Below are positions 32,908-41,174 of a DNA stretch of 64,000 nucleotides, in pieces (the stretch's first letter is position 1; each line of letters opens with the position of its first letter). The notes under the pieces are model-generated. The model had not been told where the DNA came from and made no database searches. It was given only the letters and a program-made list of their open reading frames with translations. The translations under genes and the position numbers were made by a program. The stretch is from Streptomyces sp. CB02980 (GTDB taxonomy: Bacteria; Actinomycetota; Actinomycetes; Streptomycetales; Streptomycetaceae): NCBI RefSeq assembly GCF_014451325.2, contig NZ_JACSCH020000004.1, forward strand, positions 340,392 through 404,391, written 5' to 3'.

Positions 32908-34952
32908 GCGCCTTCGACGCTCTCGTGCGCCCCGCACTCGTACGCATCGCCGCTCCCGACTGCGGGTATGACCCGCACGGCGACCGGTACTGGGGCACCG
33001 GCTTCTTCATCGCCCCCGGCTGGGTGCTGACCTGCGCCCATGTCGTGGCCGAGGGGGGAAGCGCGGTGTGGAGGAGCGAGCCCGCCGTCGGCATCACCTG
33101 GGAGGACGGAAAGACCTCCCGGGAGACCACCGGCACCGTCGTGCTCGCCCTGCCGCGCCCCGAACGGCCCGACGACCCGCCGGACCGGTGGGCCTTCCCC
33201 GACATCGCGCTCGTCCGCGTGCCCGGCGCGCAGAAGGCGTCCTGTGTGCGCCTCGGCGAGCGCCCGCCCGTCCCGCCGGCCTCCGTCGGACTGCACGGCT
33301 GGTCACGGGAGACCGGCGAGCTCGGCATCCGACACGTCCACGGCACCCTGATCGGCACGGACGGCAAGGCGCTCATCACCGACTGGGTCATGCCCGTCGA
33401 GGGCTGCTCCGGCGGACCCGTCGTCGACCACCAGCAGGGCGCCGTCGTCGGCCTCAACAAGGGACGCGGCCGCGACGGCGGCGCCGTCGTCCCCGTCACC
33501 GCGCTGCGCCGGCTGCACGACCTCCCCGGCGGCGAGGCGATGGGCGAGGCGCTGCGCGCCCACGACCGGTACCACCTCGCCCGCTACCGCTCCCTCGACG
33601 ACCGGCCCGACTGGACCCGGACACAGGGGCGTCTCACCGGCGCCACGGGCGTCAGTCCGGGACTGCGCACCCAGCTGTACGGACACTTCGCCGAGTTGCC
33701 CGCGCCCACCGCGCCCGGCGAGATCATGGACCTCATCGACCAGGTCAAGGCCTGGATCAGGGACGACGAACTGCCGGACGCCCTGGAGGACGACCCGCGC
33801 ACGTGGAGCGAGGGCGCGGGACTCCTGCGCGGTCTGCGGGCACCCCGCAGGGACGGCGTCCGCGACCTCGAACTGGACGCGGTGCTCCTGTACGCCGCCC
33901 ATGTCGCCCGGCACGTGCGCGGGCGGTACGGCGAGCGGGTCGACACCGCGGACCTCACCCACTGGATCGTCGACGAGTCGGGCGACGCCGACCGGCACCT
34001 CCGGCGCGAGATCGACCGGCTCGTCAGCCCCGGCCGGCCGGCGCCCCTCTCCGTACGCGAACCCCGCGCGCGTGCCGACGTCCTCCTGGAGATCGACCCC
34101 CCGATCTACGACCGGCGTTACCCGTGGCGGGTCAAGCTCCTCCTCGACGGGCACACGGTAAGCCCGCTCCACTTCGACGAGCGGGGCGTCGAGCGGGCCC
34201 AGCTCAGGGAGGCCCTGCGCGAGCCGCTCGCGGACGCCCTGCGGCGCGGCGACAGCGGACGGCACCTGGCCGCCGTGGAGGCGGTGCTGCCGCTCGAACT
34301 CTTCGACGAACCCCTCGACACCTGGCGGCTGGAGCCGCCCCAGGGCGGCCCCGAGGACGCCTGGGCGACCACCCTCGGCCAACGCAGGTTCGTCGTCATC
34401 CGCGACCGCCGCCGCTACGACCGGGAACCGGCCCCCGAATGGCGCGAGCGCTGGGAGGCGGCGGAGAGCGGGCCGCTCCGAGCCGCCCCGCTGCGCGCGG
34501 AGGTGCCCGGGGCGGGCCCGGACGCCCACACCGCGCGCGTACGCCGGGAGACCTGGGCGGAGACGTACGACCGGCTGCGGGAGGCCGAGGGCGGCACCGT
34601 TCCCGTGTACTGCGGCCGGGTGGGCAGCGGCGACGGGCTCATGGCGATGCACGCGGCGCTCGCCGCCGGGCATCCGCTCGCCCTCTGGCGGACCGGCGCC
34701 CACGACCACACCGACTGCGCGGAGTTCCACGAGCGGGCCGACCGGCTGATCTCCGCAGCCCCCACCGCCTGGGACGTCCGAGGACCCGTCAGATCCCTGC
34801 GCACGCGCGCGTCGGACCGGGCGGCGGGCCCCGAGGCGCTGGCCGCGTACGCGTGGGCCGAGAGCATCGCCCTGATCCTGGACCCGCCCGACCGGCCTCC
34901 GCACGGCGGCCGTCTGGAGCCCCCGCAGCTGCTGGGGGAGGGGGAGCAGTGA
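32904..34952 (+). CDS. Trypsin-like serine peptidase fused to VMAP-type domain
   Basis: A 682-aa protein. The N-terminal chymotrypsin-fold peptidase has an intact triad: His46 (LTCAHVV), Asp100 (FPDIALVRV) and Ser169 (EGCSGGPVV). A helical middle follows (about 245-345, with LRTQLYGHFAELPAP). The C-terminal domain (about 360-680) matches the VMAP C-terminal region in layout (ADVLLEIDPPIYDRRYPWRV, PVYCGRVGSGDGLMAMHAAL). Family knowledge: VMAP proteins partner a MoxR AAA+ ATPase and a vWA protein in ternary conflict systems, the peptidase being the effector. No signal peptide. The VMAP call rests on motif layout and neighbours. Confidence 0.82.
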   Translation: MSAFDALVRPALVRIAAPDCGYDPHGDRYWGTGFFIAPGWVLTCAHVVAEGGSAVWRSEPAVGITWEDGKTSRETTGTVVLALPRPERPDDPPDRWAFPDIALVRVPGAQKASCVRLGERPPVPPASVGLHGWSRETGELGIRHVHGTLIGTDGKALITDWVMPVEGCSGGPVVDHQQGAVVGLNKGRGRDGGAVVPVTALRRLHDLPGGEAMGEALRAHDRYHLARYRSLDDRPDWTRTQGRLTGATGVSPGLRTQLYGHFAELPAPTAPGEIMDLIDQVKAWIRDDELPDALEDDPRTWSEGAGLLRGLRAPRRDGVRDLELDAVLLYAAHVARHVRGRYGERVDTADLTHWIVDESGDADRHLRREIDRLVSPGRPAPLSVREPRARADVLLEIDPPIYDRRYPWRVKLLLDGHTVSPLHFDERGVERAQLREALREPLADALRRGDSGRHLAAVEAVLPLELFDEPLDTWRLEPPQGGPEDAWATTLGQRRFVVIRDRRRYDREPAPEWRERWEAAESGPLRAAPLRAEVPGAGPDAHTARVRRETWAETYDRLREAEGGTVPVYCGRVGSGDGLMAMHAALAAGHPLALWRTGAHDHTDCAEFHERADRLISAAPTAWDVRGPVRSLRTRASDRAAGPEALAAYAWAESIALILDPPDRPPHGGRLEPPQLLGEGEQ

Positions 34953-35073
34953 CCGGAGTGCCCACCGGGACGACGGCCCCGCGATCCGTCCGATTAAGCC
35001 ATCGGCAGGCCCCGCTCGCGGGCGGTACGGTCGACGGACCCGGCATCGACACCACAGCCAGGAGGAGTCCATC

Positions 35074-36090
35074 GTGAACGATTGGCGGATCTACCGTGGT
35101 GCCGGTCTTCCGCACGACGAGATACAGCGGCTGCCCGCCCCGCCGCCCTGGCGCGACTTCTCCGCGGGCAGCGCCGACGACACCCTGGCGGGCTCCGACC
35201 GGCGGCTCGGCGTCAAGCGCAGACTCGTCCAGAACCACCACCCCAGGCCCGCCGAGACCGACGCCGTCAACGCCGCGCTGTACCTGCGGCGTCCGCTCCT
35301 CGTCACCGGCAACCCCGGCACCGGCAAGTCCACCCTCGCCCACGCCGTCGCCCACGAACTGCGCCTCGGGCGGGTGCTCCGGTGGCCGATCGTCAGCCGG
35401 ACCACCCTCCAGGACGGGCTCTACCGGTACGACGCCATCGGCCGGCTCCAGGACGTCCAGCTGGAGCGCGCCCAGGCCGGATCGCCCGGCTCGGCCGCCG
35501 CGGCGCCGGCCGGCATCGGCTCGTACATCCGGCTCGGCCCGCTCGGCACCGCGCTGCTCCCCTCCGAGCAGCCACGGGTGCTGCTCATCGACGAGCTCGA
35601 CAAGAGCGACCTGGATCTGCCGAACGACCTCCTGAACGCCCTGGAGGAGGGCGAGTTCGCCATTCCCGAGCTGGAGCGGCTCGCAGACCGGGAGCCCGTC
35701 GTCGAGGTGCTCAGCGACGACGGCCGCAAGGTGGCCGTGCTCGGCGGCCGGGTCCGCTGCACCACCTTCCCGTTCATCGTGCTCACCTCCAACGGCGAAC
35801 GGGACTTCCCCGCCGCCCTGTTGCGCCGCTGCATCCGCCTGGAGCTCGAAGCGCCCGGCGAGGACCAGCTCCGCGCGATGATCGAGGCCCACCTCGGCAG
35901 CGAGACCGCCGCGGGCGACGGGGAGCAGGGCCTCGTCCAGCGCTTCCTCAACCGCGAGCCCGGCGAGGTCATCGCCACCGACCAGCTCCTCAACGCCCTC
36001 TATCTGACCCAGCACGCCTCCCGCGCCGAACGGGTCACCAGGGAACGCATCGCCGACATGCTCATGCAACCGCTCGATCAGCCGAGGTGA
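35074..36090 (+). CDS. MoxR-type AAA+ ATPase
   Basis: A 338-aa ATPase with Walker A GNPGTGKS (79-86), Walker B VLLIDELDK (169-177), sensor-1 region FIVLTSNGERDFPAALLRRC with the arginine finger, and a C-terminal lid. Family knowledge: MoxR proteins work with vWA partners as chaperones or switches, and form the ATPase arm of VMAP ternary systems. The GTG at 35074 has AGGAGG 9 nt upstream. It is separated from the VMAP gene by 121 nt, which contains a TACGGT box near 35027 and could hold an internal promoter. It is followed 7 nt later by the vWA-like gene. Confidence 0.88.
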   Translation: MNDWRIYRGAGLPHDEIQRLPAPPPWRDFSAGSADDTLAGSDRRLGVKRRLVQNHHPRPAETDAVNAALYLRRPLLVTGNPGTGKSTLAHAVAHELRLGRVLRWPIVSRTTLQDGLYRYDAIGRLQDVQLERAQAGSPGSAAAAPAGIGSYIRLGPLGTALLPSEQPRVLLIDELDKSDLDLPNDLLNALEEGEFAIPELERLADREPVVEVLSDDGRKVAVLGGRVRCTTFPFIVLTSNGERDFPAALLRRCIRLELEAPGEDQLRAMIEAHLGSETAAGDGEQGLVQRFLNREPGEVIATDQLLNALYLTQHASRAERVTRERIADMLMQPLDQPR

Positions 36091-36097
36091 CGATCGG

Positions 36098-39000
36098 ATG
36101 CACCGGATGCATCTGGAGGAACTCACCCGCAGACTGCGGGCCGGTGGCCAGGACCCCACCGCCGAGGACGTCGCGGACGCCCTCTGGCTGTCCCAATGGC
36201 TTCCCGGCCCCACCCCGGATCAGGAGGGGCCGGAAGGGGCGGAGGGACCGCCGGGCGATCCTCGGCGGGAGAAGGCCGGGGAGGGTTCCGCCGACGGCCG
36301 GGACCCGGGCGGCGGCGTAGCCGGTGCCGCGGGCGAGGACGGGGGAGCGGCGGGAGGGCCGGGCGGCCCCCGCGACTCCGTCTCCCTTCACATGGCCACG
36401 GGAGCCACGGGAGCCACGGGAGCAGCCGGGGAAGCAGGAGTCGCCGACGGCACCGGAGTCGACGGCACCGGAGCCGACGGCACAGGAACCACCGACACCA
36501 CCCGCGCCCCGGGGGACACAGGGGCCACCGGCGGAGACCGGCGTACGGACCGGGGCGCGACCCTGCCCGTCCGCGCCCCCGGCGCCAACGCCCTGCCCGG
36601 ACTCCTGGGACTCCAGAAGGCCCTCCGCCCCCTGCGCGCCTACGCCCTCGCACCCCACCGCCCCGGCGAGGGCGTCCTCGACGAGGAGGCCACCGCCGAG
36701 CGCAGCGCCGCCGCCGGCATCCTCACCCCCGTGATGCGCCCGGCGGCGGGCCGGCGCCCCGACATCCAGCTCCTCATGGACACCGGCCCCGCCATGGTCG
36801 TCTGGAGCCGGATGGTCGAGGAACTCCGCCAGGCCTGCCAGCAGTCCGGCGCCTTCCGGGACGTCCAGGTGCACCGTCTCTACGACACCGGCGAAGGCCC
36901 CCCGCTCGTCACCACCACCTCCGGCGCCGACGGCCGCCCCCGGCTGCGCCCCGTCGACCAGCTCCACGACCCCACCGGCCGCCGGTTCACCCTGGTCGTC
37001 AGCGACTGCGTCGGACCACTCTGGCAGCGCGGCGCCGCCCAGCGCTTCCTGCGCCAGTGGCCCCGCAACTCCCCGCTCGCCCTCGTCCAGCCGCTGCCGC
37101 CGCGCCTCTGGCCGCGCACCGCGCTCCCCGCCGAGCCCGGCACCTTCCAGCGCTCCGCCACCCCGGGCGGCCACACCGCGTTCCGCTCCGACGACGAGCC
37201 CTGGGGGCCGCTCGTCCCCGGCCGCCGGGCCGTCCCCGTGCTCACCCCGACCCCGGAGGCCTTCGCCTCCTGGACCCGCCTCCACACCGGCCACGGCGGC
37301 AACGCCGTACGCGGCTGGGCCGCCTGGCTCGCCCCCGAAGCGGTGGAGCCGCGCGCGCCCGGGACCCCCCGCGCCGCACGGAGCGACGACGACCTCCTGC
37401 GCGCCTTCCGGGCCGCGGCCTCCCCCGGCGCGCTCCGGCTCGCCGTCCACCTGGCGGCGGCCCCGCTGACCCTGCCCGTGATGCAGCTCGTGCAGCGCGC
37501 CATGCTCCCCGACACCGGCCCCATGGAGCTGGCCGAGGTCCTGCTCAGCGGACTCCTGCGACGACTGCCCGGGCCCACCCCGTACCCCTGCTTCAGCTAT
37601 CCGCCCGGCATCCAGCAGCACTTCCTCGGCTCGCTCGACCCCAGCGCCGCCGCCCTCGTCCTCAAGCACTGCTCCGCGTACGTGGAACGCAATTTCGGCC
37701 AGGGCATGCTCAACTTCCCGGCGCTCGCCGCCGCGCGCCTCGCGGGCGCCGACACCGAGGCCGACACCGGGACCGGAGACGGCCCGGGGACCCGCCGGAG
37801 TCCCGGCCGGGCCGCCGACCTCCCCGAGGAGACCGAGGCGACCGACGAGCCGCTGGGACCCGACGGCCCCGAGACCGAGCTCTTCGCCCGCATCCCCGCG
37901 CGCGTACTCCGCTTCTACCACCCCGACCTCGTCACCCCCGACCCCCTCACCGAGGCCCGCCGCCTCCTCGCGCAGGGCCGCGCCCAGTCCGACCCGGCTC
38001 TGCTCGCCGGAGCACGCGAGCGCGCCGAGGCGGCACTCCCGGCCGAACCCGTCGAGGCCCGCATCGTCCTCGCCCGCGCCCTGTACGCCGAGGCCGGCAC
38101 CGCCGCCGCCCGCCGCACCGGCCGCCGCCCCGGGCTCCTCGGCGAGGCCGCCGACACGCTCGTAAGGGCCGGGGAGCTCGCCAGGGCAGGCGGGGAGGCA
38201 TGGGCCGAGTCCCGGCTCGAACTGGCCGTCGTCCACCACGCGTTATGGCGGGACAGCGACGAGACCGGCCATCTCGACGCGGCCCTCACCGCCCTCGCCG
38301 AGGACGCCGACCACTGGCCGGAAACCGCCCGCCACACCCTCCATCTGCGGCGCGGCCGGCTGCTCCTCGCGCGCGGTGACGGCGAGGAGGCGGCCACCGA
38401 ACTCACCGCCGCCCTCACCCTGCACGAGAGCGCCGCCGCCCTCCTCGACCTCGCCGACGCCCTCCACCTCGCGACGGCCGACCCGGGCCGCATCGGCCTC
38501 GTGCTCGACCGCGCCGAACCCCTCCTCGGCGACGCGCGCGCCCTGCGGCTGCGCTTCACCACCGCACGCGCCCGGCTGTACGACACGGAGGGCGACGGGG
38601 TCGCCGCCGACGCGGCGTACGAGGAGGCCACCCTGCTCGCCCCCGCCGACAGCGAGCAGCGCGGACCGCTCCTGCTCACCTGGGGCGGGTCGCTGCTGCG
38701 GCGGGCCGCCGCGGGGACGGGCACGGCACCGGTGGACCGGGCCGAGGGAGTCCTGCGCGAGGCCCTCACACGACTGCCCGCCGGAGCGCCCGAGCGCGCG
38801 CGGGCGCGCACCCTGATCGGCAGCGTCCTCGCGCTCCGCTTCCACCGCGCCGGGTTCCTGCCCGACCTCTTCGAGAGCCGCCATGTGCTCGAACAGGCGC
38901 TCCGGGGCACCCACGACCCGGGCGACCGCGCCGAGGTGTGGCTGCAGCTCGGAAGGGTCCGCCTGGAGTTGGCCGAAACCGCGCGGGACGGGGTGATCGG

Positions 39001-39337
39001 CGACGCCCTCGCCGCGTACCGCAACGCCGGGGAGGACTCCCGTGCCGCCCACGGCGAGGACCCGGGAACGGTCACCGGCGCCCGCGCGCTGCACGGCCAG
39101 GGGGCGGTGCTCGTCCTGATGGGCCGCCCGGCGCGGGCCCGGGCGGTGCTGCTCGCGGCGACGACGCAGTGGCGGCGTCTCACCGGGGAGCTGGTGGAGG
39201 TCGACTGGGACGACGTGGAGCGGACCCGGGCGCTGCTCGCGGGGGTGGAGAGCCCCAGGGCGAGGGAGGGGGTGCCGCTCACCTCCGATGAGCGCCGCCG
39301 CGTCATGCCCCCGTGGTGGTCCTGGACGGCTGGATAA
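36098..39337 (+). CDS. SAV_2336-type protein: degenerate vWA domain plus TPR-like repeats
   Basis: A 1079-aa protein. After a short helical N-terminus (1-35) comes a disordered linker of about 120 residues rich in Gly/Ala/Thr/Asp. A vWA-like domain follows (about 200-420): the MIDAS start reads LLMDTGPAMVVW (Asp228, with DxSxS degraded to DTGPA), and a later strand LVVSDCVGPLW holds Asp303. Helical and TPR-like repeats fill about 600-1060 (ALTLHESAAALLDLADAL and similar). It supplies the vWA partner for the MoxR ATPase 7 nt upstream. Loss of the MIDAS serines suggests scaffold use without metal (inference). Confidence 0.78.
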   Translation: MHRMHLEELTRRLRAGGQDPTAEDVADALWLSQWLPGPTPDQEGPEGAEGPPGDPRREKAGEGSADGRDPGGGVAGAAGEDGGAAGGPGGPRDSVSLHMATGATGATGAAGEAGVADGTGVDGTGADGTGTTDTTRAPGDTGATGGDRRTDRGATLPVRAPGANALPGLLGLQKALRPLRAYALAPHRPGEGVLDEEATAERSAAAGILTPVMRPAAGRRPDIQLLMDTGPAMVVWSRMVEELRQACQQSGAFRDVQVHRLYDTGEGPPLVTTTSGADGRPRLRPVDQLHDPTGRRFTLVVSDCVGPLWQRGAAQRFLRQWPRNSPLALVQPLPPRLWPRTALPAEPGTFQRSATPGGHTAFRSDDEPWGPLVPGRRAVPVLTPTPEAFASWTRLHTGHGGNAVRGWAAWLAPEAVEPRAPGTPRAARSDDDLLRAFRAAASPGALRLAVHLAAAPLTLPVMQLVQRAMLPDTGPMELAEVLLSGLLRRLPGPTPYPCFSYPPGIQQHFLGSLDPSAAALVLKHCSAYVERNFGQGMLNFPALAAARLAGADTEADTGTGDGPGTRRSPGRAADLPEETEATDEPLGPDGPETELFARIPARVLRFYHPDLVTPDPLTEARRLLAQGRAQSDPALLAGARERAEAALPAEPVEARIVLARALYAEAGTAAARRTGRRPGLLGEAADTLVRAGELARAGGEAWAESRLELAVVHHALWRDSDETGHLDAALTALAEDADHWPETARHTLHLRRGRLLLARGDGEEAATELTAALTLHESAAALLDLADALHLATADPGRIGLVLDRAEPLLGDARALRLRFTTARARLYDTEGDGVAADAAYEEATLLAPADSEQRGPLLLTWGGSLLRRAAAGTGTAPVDRAEGVLREALTRLPAGAPERARARTLIGSVLALRFHRAGFLPDLFESRHVLEQALRGTHDPGDRAEVWLQLGRVRLELAETARDGVIGDALAAYRNAGEDSRAAHGEDPGTVTGARALHGQGAVLVLMGRPARARAVLLAATTQWRRLTGELVEVDWDDVERTRALLAGVESPRAREGVPLTSDERRRVMPPWWSWTAG

Positions 39338-39451
39338 CGGGGGCGCACATGGGGGCAGTTGAATCGAATGGGTTTCCGGTCTCCTGGCGTCGGGAAGAAC
39401 CGCCGCACCGCTACGACCGTGGGGGACAGCGTCGGTGAGGAGGAGCCGAGA

Positions 39452-39649
39452 GTGTTCGAGCACACGGGGTGGGCGACCGGTGTCGGCCGGGATGCCGTCA
39501 GGTCTCCGCAACTGTCCGATCTCGCGGCCGTCGACCTGCGGACCTTGCGGGTCATGGACGACGCCGCCCTCGGGGCGGCGGTGGAGAGAGTGCTGCTCCG
39601 CCCCTCGGATCTTGTCGAGTCCTGGCAAGAGGACGAGTTCATCGGCTGA
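39452..39649 (+). CDS. FxsA-like RiPP precursor peptide with variant C-terminus
   Basis: A 65-aa peptide. The GTG at 39452 is preceded by GTGAGGAGGAG, a strong ribosome site; the frame is open 31 codons upstream but without a comparable site. The conserved-looking leader LSDLAAVDLRTLRVMDD (21-37), then ALGAAVERVL, matches the pattern of FxSxx-COOH precursors (L-x-D-L, V-x-L-x-x-L, MDD, RVL). The C-terminus reads DLVESWQEDEFIG instead of F-x-S-x-x. It sits between the vWA/TPR gene and an HExxH peptide beta-hydroxylase-type gene. Inference: a substrate modified near the C-terminal W/D/E residues. No FxsB radical SAM enzyme is present in the window. Confidence 0.68.
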   Translation: MFEHTGWATGVGRDAVRSPQLSDLAAVDLRTLRVMDDAALGAAVERVLLRPSDLVESWQEDEFIG

Positions 39650-39710
39650 CGGCCGGGTCCACGCGCGGGACGAGCGTACGGGGCGATCGTTTTCGGCCGT
39701 ATCGACGACG

Positions 39711-39805
39711 GGCGACCGGTCGCCCCTGGGCCGCCCGTCCGGTCCACCCGGCGACCGGTCGCCCCTCGGTCGCCCGTCCGGCCCGCCCGGCGGCCGGTCG
39801 CGCGT
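39711..39805. repeat. 39-bp tandem repeat with a 14-bp palindrome, between precursor and hydroxylase genes
   Basis: GGCGACCGGTCGCC, a perfect 14-bp palindrome, occurs at 39711-39724 and 39750-39763, and in decayed form at 39789-39802. Each copy is followed by about 25 nt related to CCTGGGCCGCCCGTCC. The repeats fill most of the 168-nt gap and end just before the GTG at 39818. Confidence 0.85.
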
Positions 39806-39817
39806 CCGGAGCCGTGG

Positions 39818-41116
39818 GTGATCGCCGCCCCTCCGGACCCGGTGGTTCTCGCGGGTCTCGCCACCACACGCCCCGGACCGGCCGGGGCGTCCTTGCTGCG
39901 CGCCGGGCTGCACGCCCGTCGGCTGCTCCTGCTCAAGACCCTCCTGGTGCGGGTCCAGCGTCACCGCGAGACGGTGGCGCCCGCGGTGCTGCGCGGCTTC
40001 GAGGCGGGCTGGCTCCTGCTCGAACGGGCCGAGCGCGCCCGCCCGGACGTCGTCCGCGCCGTCCTGGACTACCCGACCACCGGCGCCTGGCTCGCGGCCG
40101 CGCTCACCGAGCCGCTCGGGGCCGGCCTCGACCGCCACCTCGCCCATCTCGAACTCCTCGCCCTCACCGCCGCCCTGCGCGCCGGGCTCTCGGTGGACCT
40201 GGTCGTCGATGTCCCCGGCGGAGCGCTCCCGCTCCCCGGCGTCGGCCGGGTCGAGGCGGGCGGCGCGGGCCGGCTCCGGATCGACGCCCGCTCCCGCGCG
40301 GTACGGATCGGGGGCGGGGACGGTACGGGTTCCCGCGCCGTGCTCCGCCGCCGTGCGAACGGCCCCGCGAGGACGCTGACCGGCAGCGGCCCCGGCTGGC
40401 GCGGGCTGCGCGCCCTGCCCGGCGGCGCGACCCGGCTGGAGGACCTCGACCCGTACCGGCTGCCGCCGGACATGGGCATCCCGGCCCGGGCCGCGGCCGA
40501 CCACGCAGACACCGACCACGCCGGCTGGGCCGACCGCTGGACCGCCGCCCGCCGTCTGCTGCGCGGGACCGACCGGGAGCGGGCCGTCGAGGTGGGCCGC
40601 TCGGTCGACGCCGTCGTGCCCCTCGTCCCGCGCGGGACGCGTGCCATCGGGGCCACGCTGAGCGCCGCCCCCGGAGCGGTCCTCATGACGCCCTCGGCCG
40701 GTGCCGCGGACATGGCCGAGACCCTGGTCCACGAACTGCACCACAGCAAGCTCGCCACGCTCCACGAGCTGGTCCCGCTCCACCGGCCCCACCCGCCGGA
40801 CCGGGTGGCCCCCACCTACCGGGTCGGCTGGCGCACGGACGCCCGCCCGGTCGCCGGCGTCCTCCAGGGGGTCTACGCCCATCTGGCGCTCGCCGACCTG
40901 TGGCACCGGGCGGCCCGGGGCACCCGCGCCTCCGGTGTGCCCGAGCAGTGGCGCGTACGGTCCGCACAACGTTTCGACCATGTCCACGATCAGGTGGTCG
41001 AAGCTCTTGCGATACTGCTTGAATCCGATGAACTGACCAATGAGGGAAGGGAGTTCGCCCGGCAAATGAGGAAGCACCTTGCGAGCCTCAGCTCCGGCCG
41101 GCGAGCCCTTGCGTAA
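39818..41116 (+). CDS. HExxH-type peptide beta-hydroxylase-like modification enzyme
   Basis: A 432-aa protein. The diagnostic segment is ETLVHELHHSKLATLHELVP (His305, Glu306, His309), followed by a candidate third ligand in GVYAHLALADLWHR. The N-terminal 280 residues are helical with a beta insert. Family knowledge: this motif marks the HEXXH RiPP-modification domain, shown to be a 2-oxoglutarate-dependent peptide beta-hydroxylase and often fused to the FxsB radical SAM enzyme; here it stands alone. The likely substrate is the 65-aa peptide 168 nt upstream. The GTG at 39818 has a weak site CCGGAG. A 58-nt gap separates it from the NB-ARC gene. Confidence 0.82.
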   Translation: MIAAPPDPVVLAGLATTRPGPAGASLLRAGLHARRLLLLKTLLVRVQRHRETVAPAVLRGFEAGWLLLERAERARPDVVRAVLDYPTTGAWLAAALTEPLGAGLDRHLAHLELLALTAALRAGLSVDLVVDVPGGALPLPGVGRVEAGGAGRLRIDARSRAVRIGGGDGTGSRAVLRRRANGPARTLTGSGPGWRGLRALPGGATRLEDLDPYRLPPDMGIPARAAADHADTDHAGWADRWTAARRLLRGTDRERAVEVGRSVDAVVPLVPRGTRAIGATLSAAPGAVLMTPSAGAADMAETLVHELHHSKLATLHELVPLHRPHPPDRVAPTYRVGWRTDARPVAGVLQGVYAHLALADLWHRAARGTRASGVPEQWRVRSAQRFDHVHDQVVEALAILLESDELTNEGREFARQMRKHLASLSSGRRALA

Positions 41117-41174
41117 CACTGTGCCCACGGCACATGACACTGCGTTGCGCGTGAGCGGGACGGGAGATGCACAC

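Noticed and set aside
36062..38239. 725-codon minus-strand frame opposite the SAV_2336-type gene
   Set aside because: Gly/Ala/Glu-rich shadow; the plus strand has vWA and TPR features and a ribosome site.
39469..41022. 517-codon plus-strand frame overlapping the precursor and HExxH genes
   Set aside because: Out of frame with both, extremely Arg/Pro rich and without motifs. It was inspected for a radical SAM CxxxCxxC motif, which is absent.
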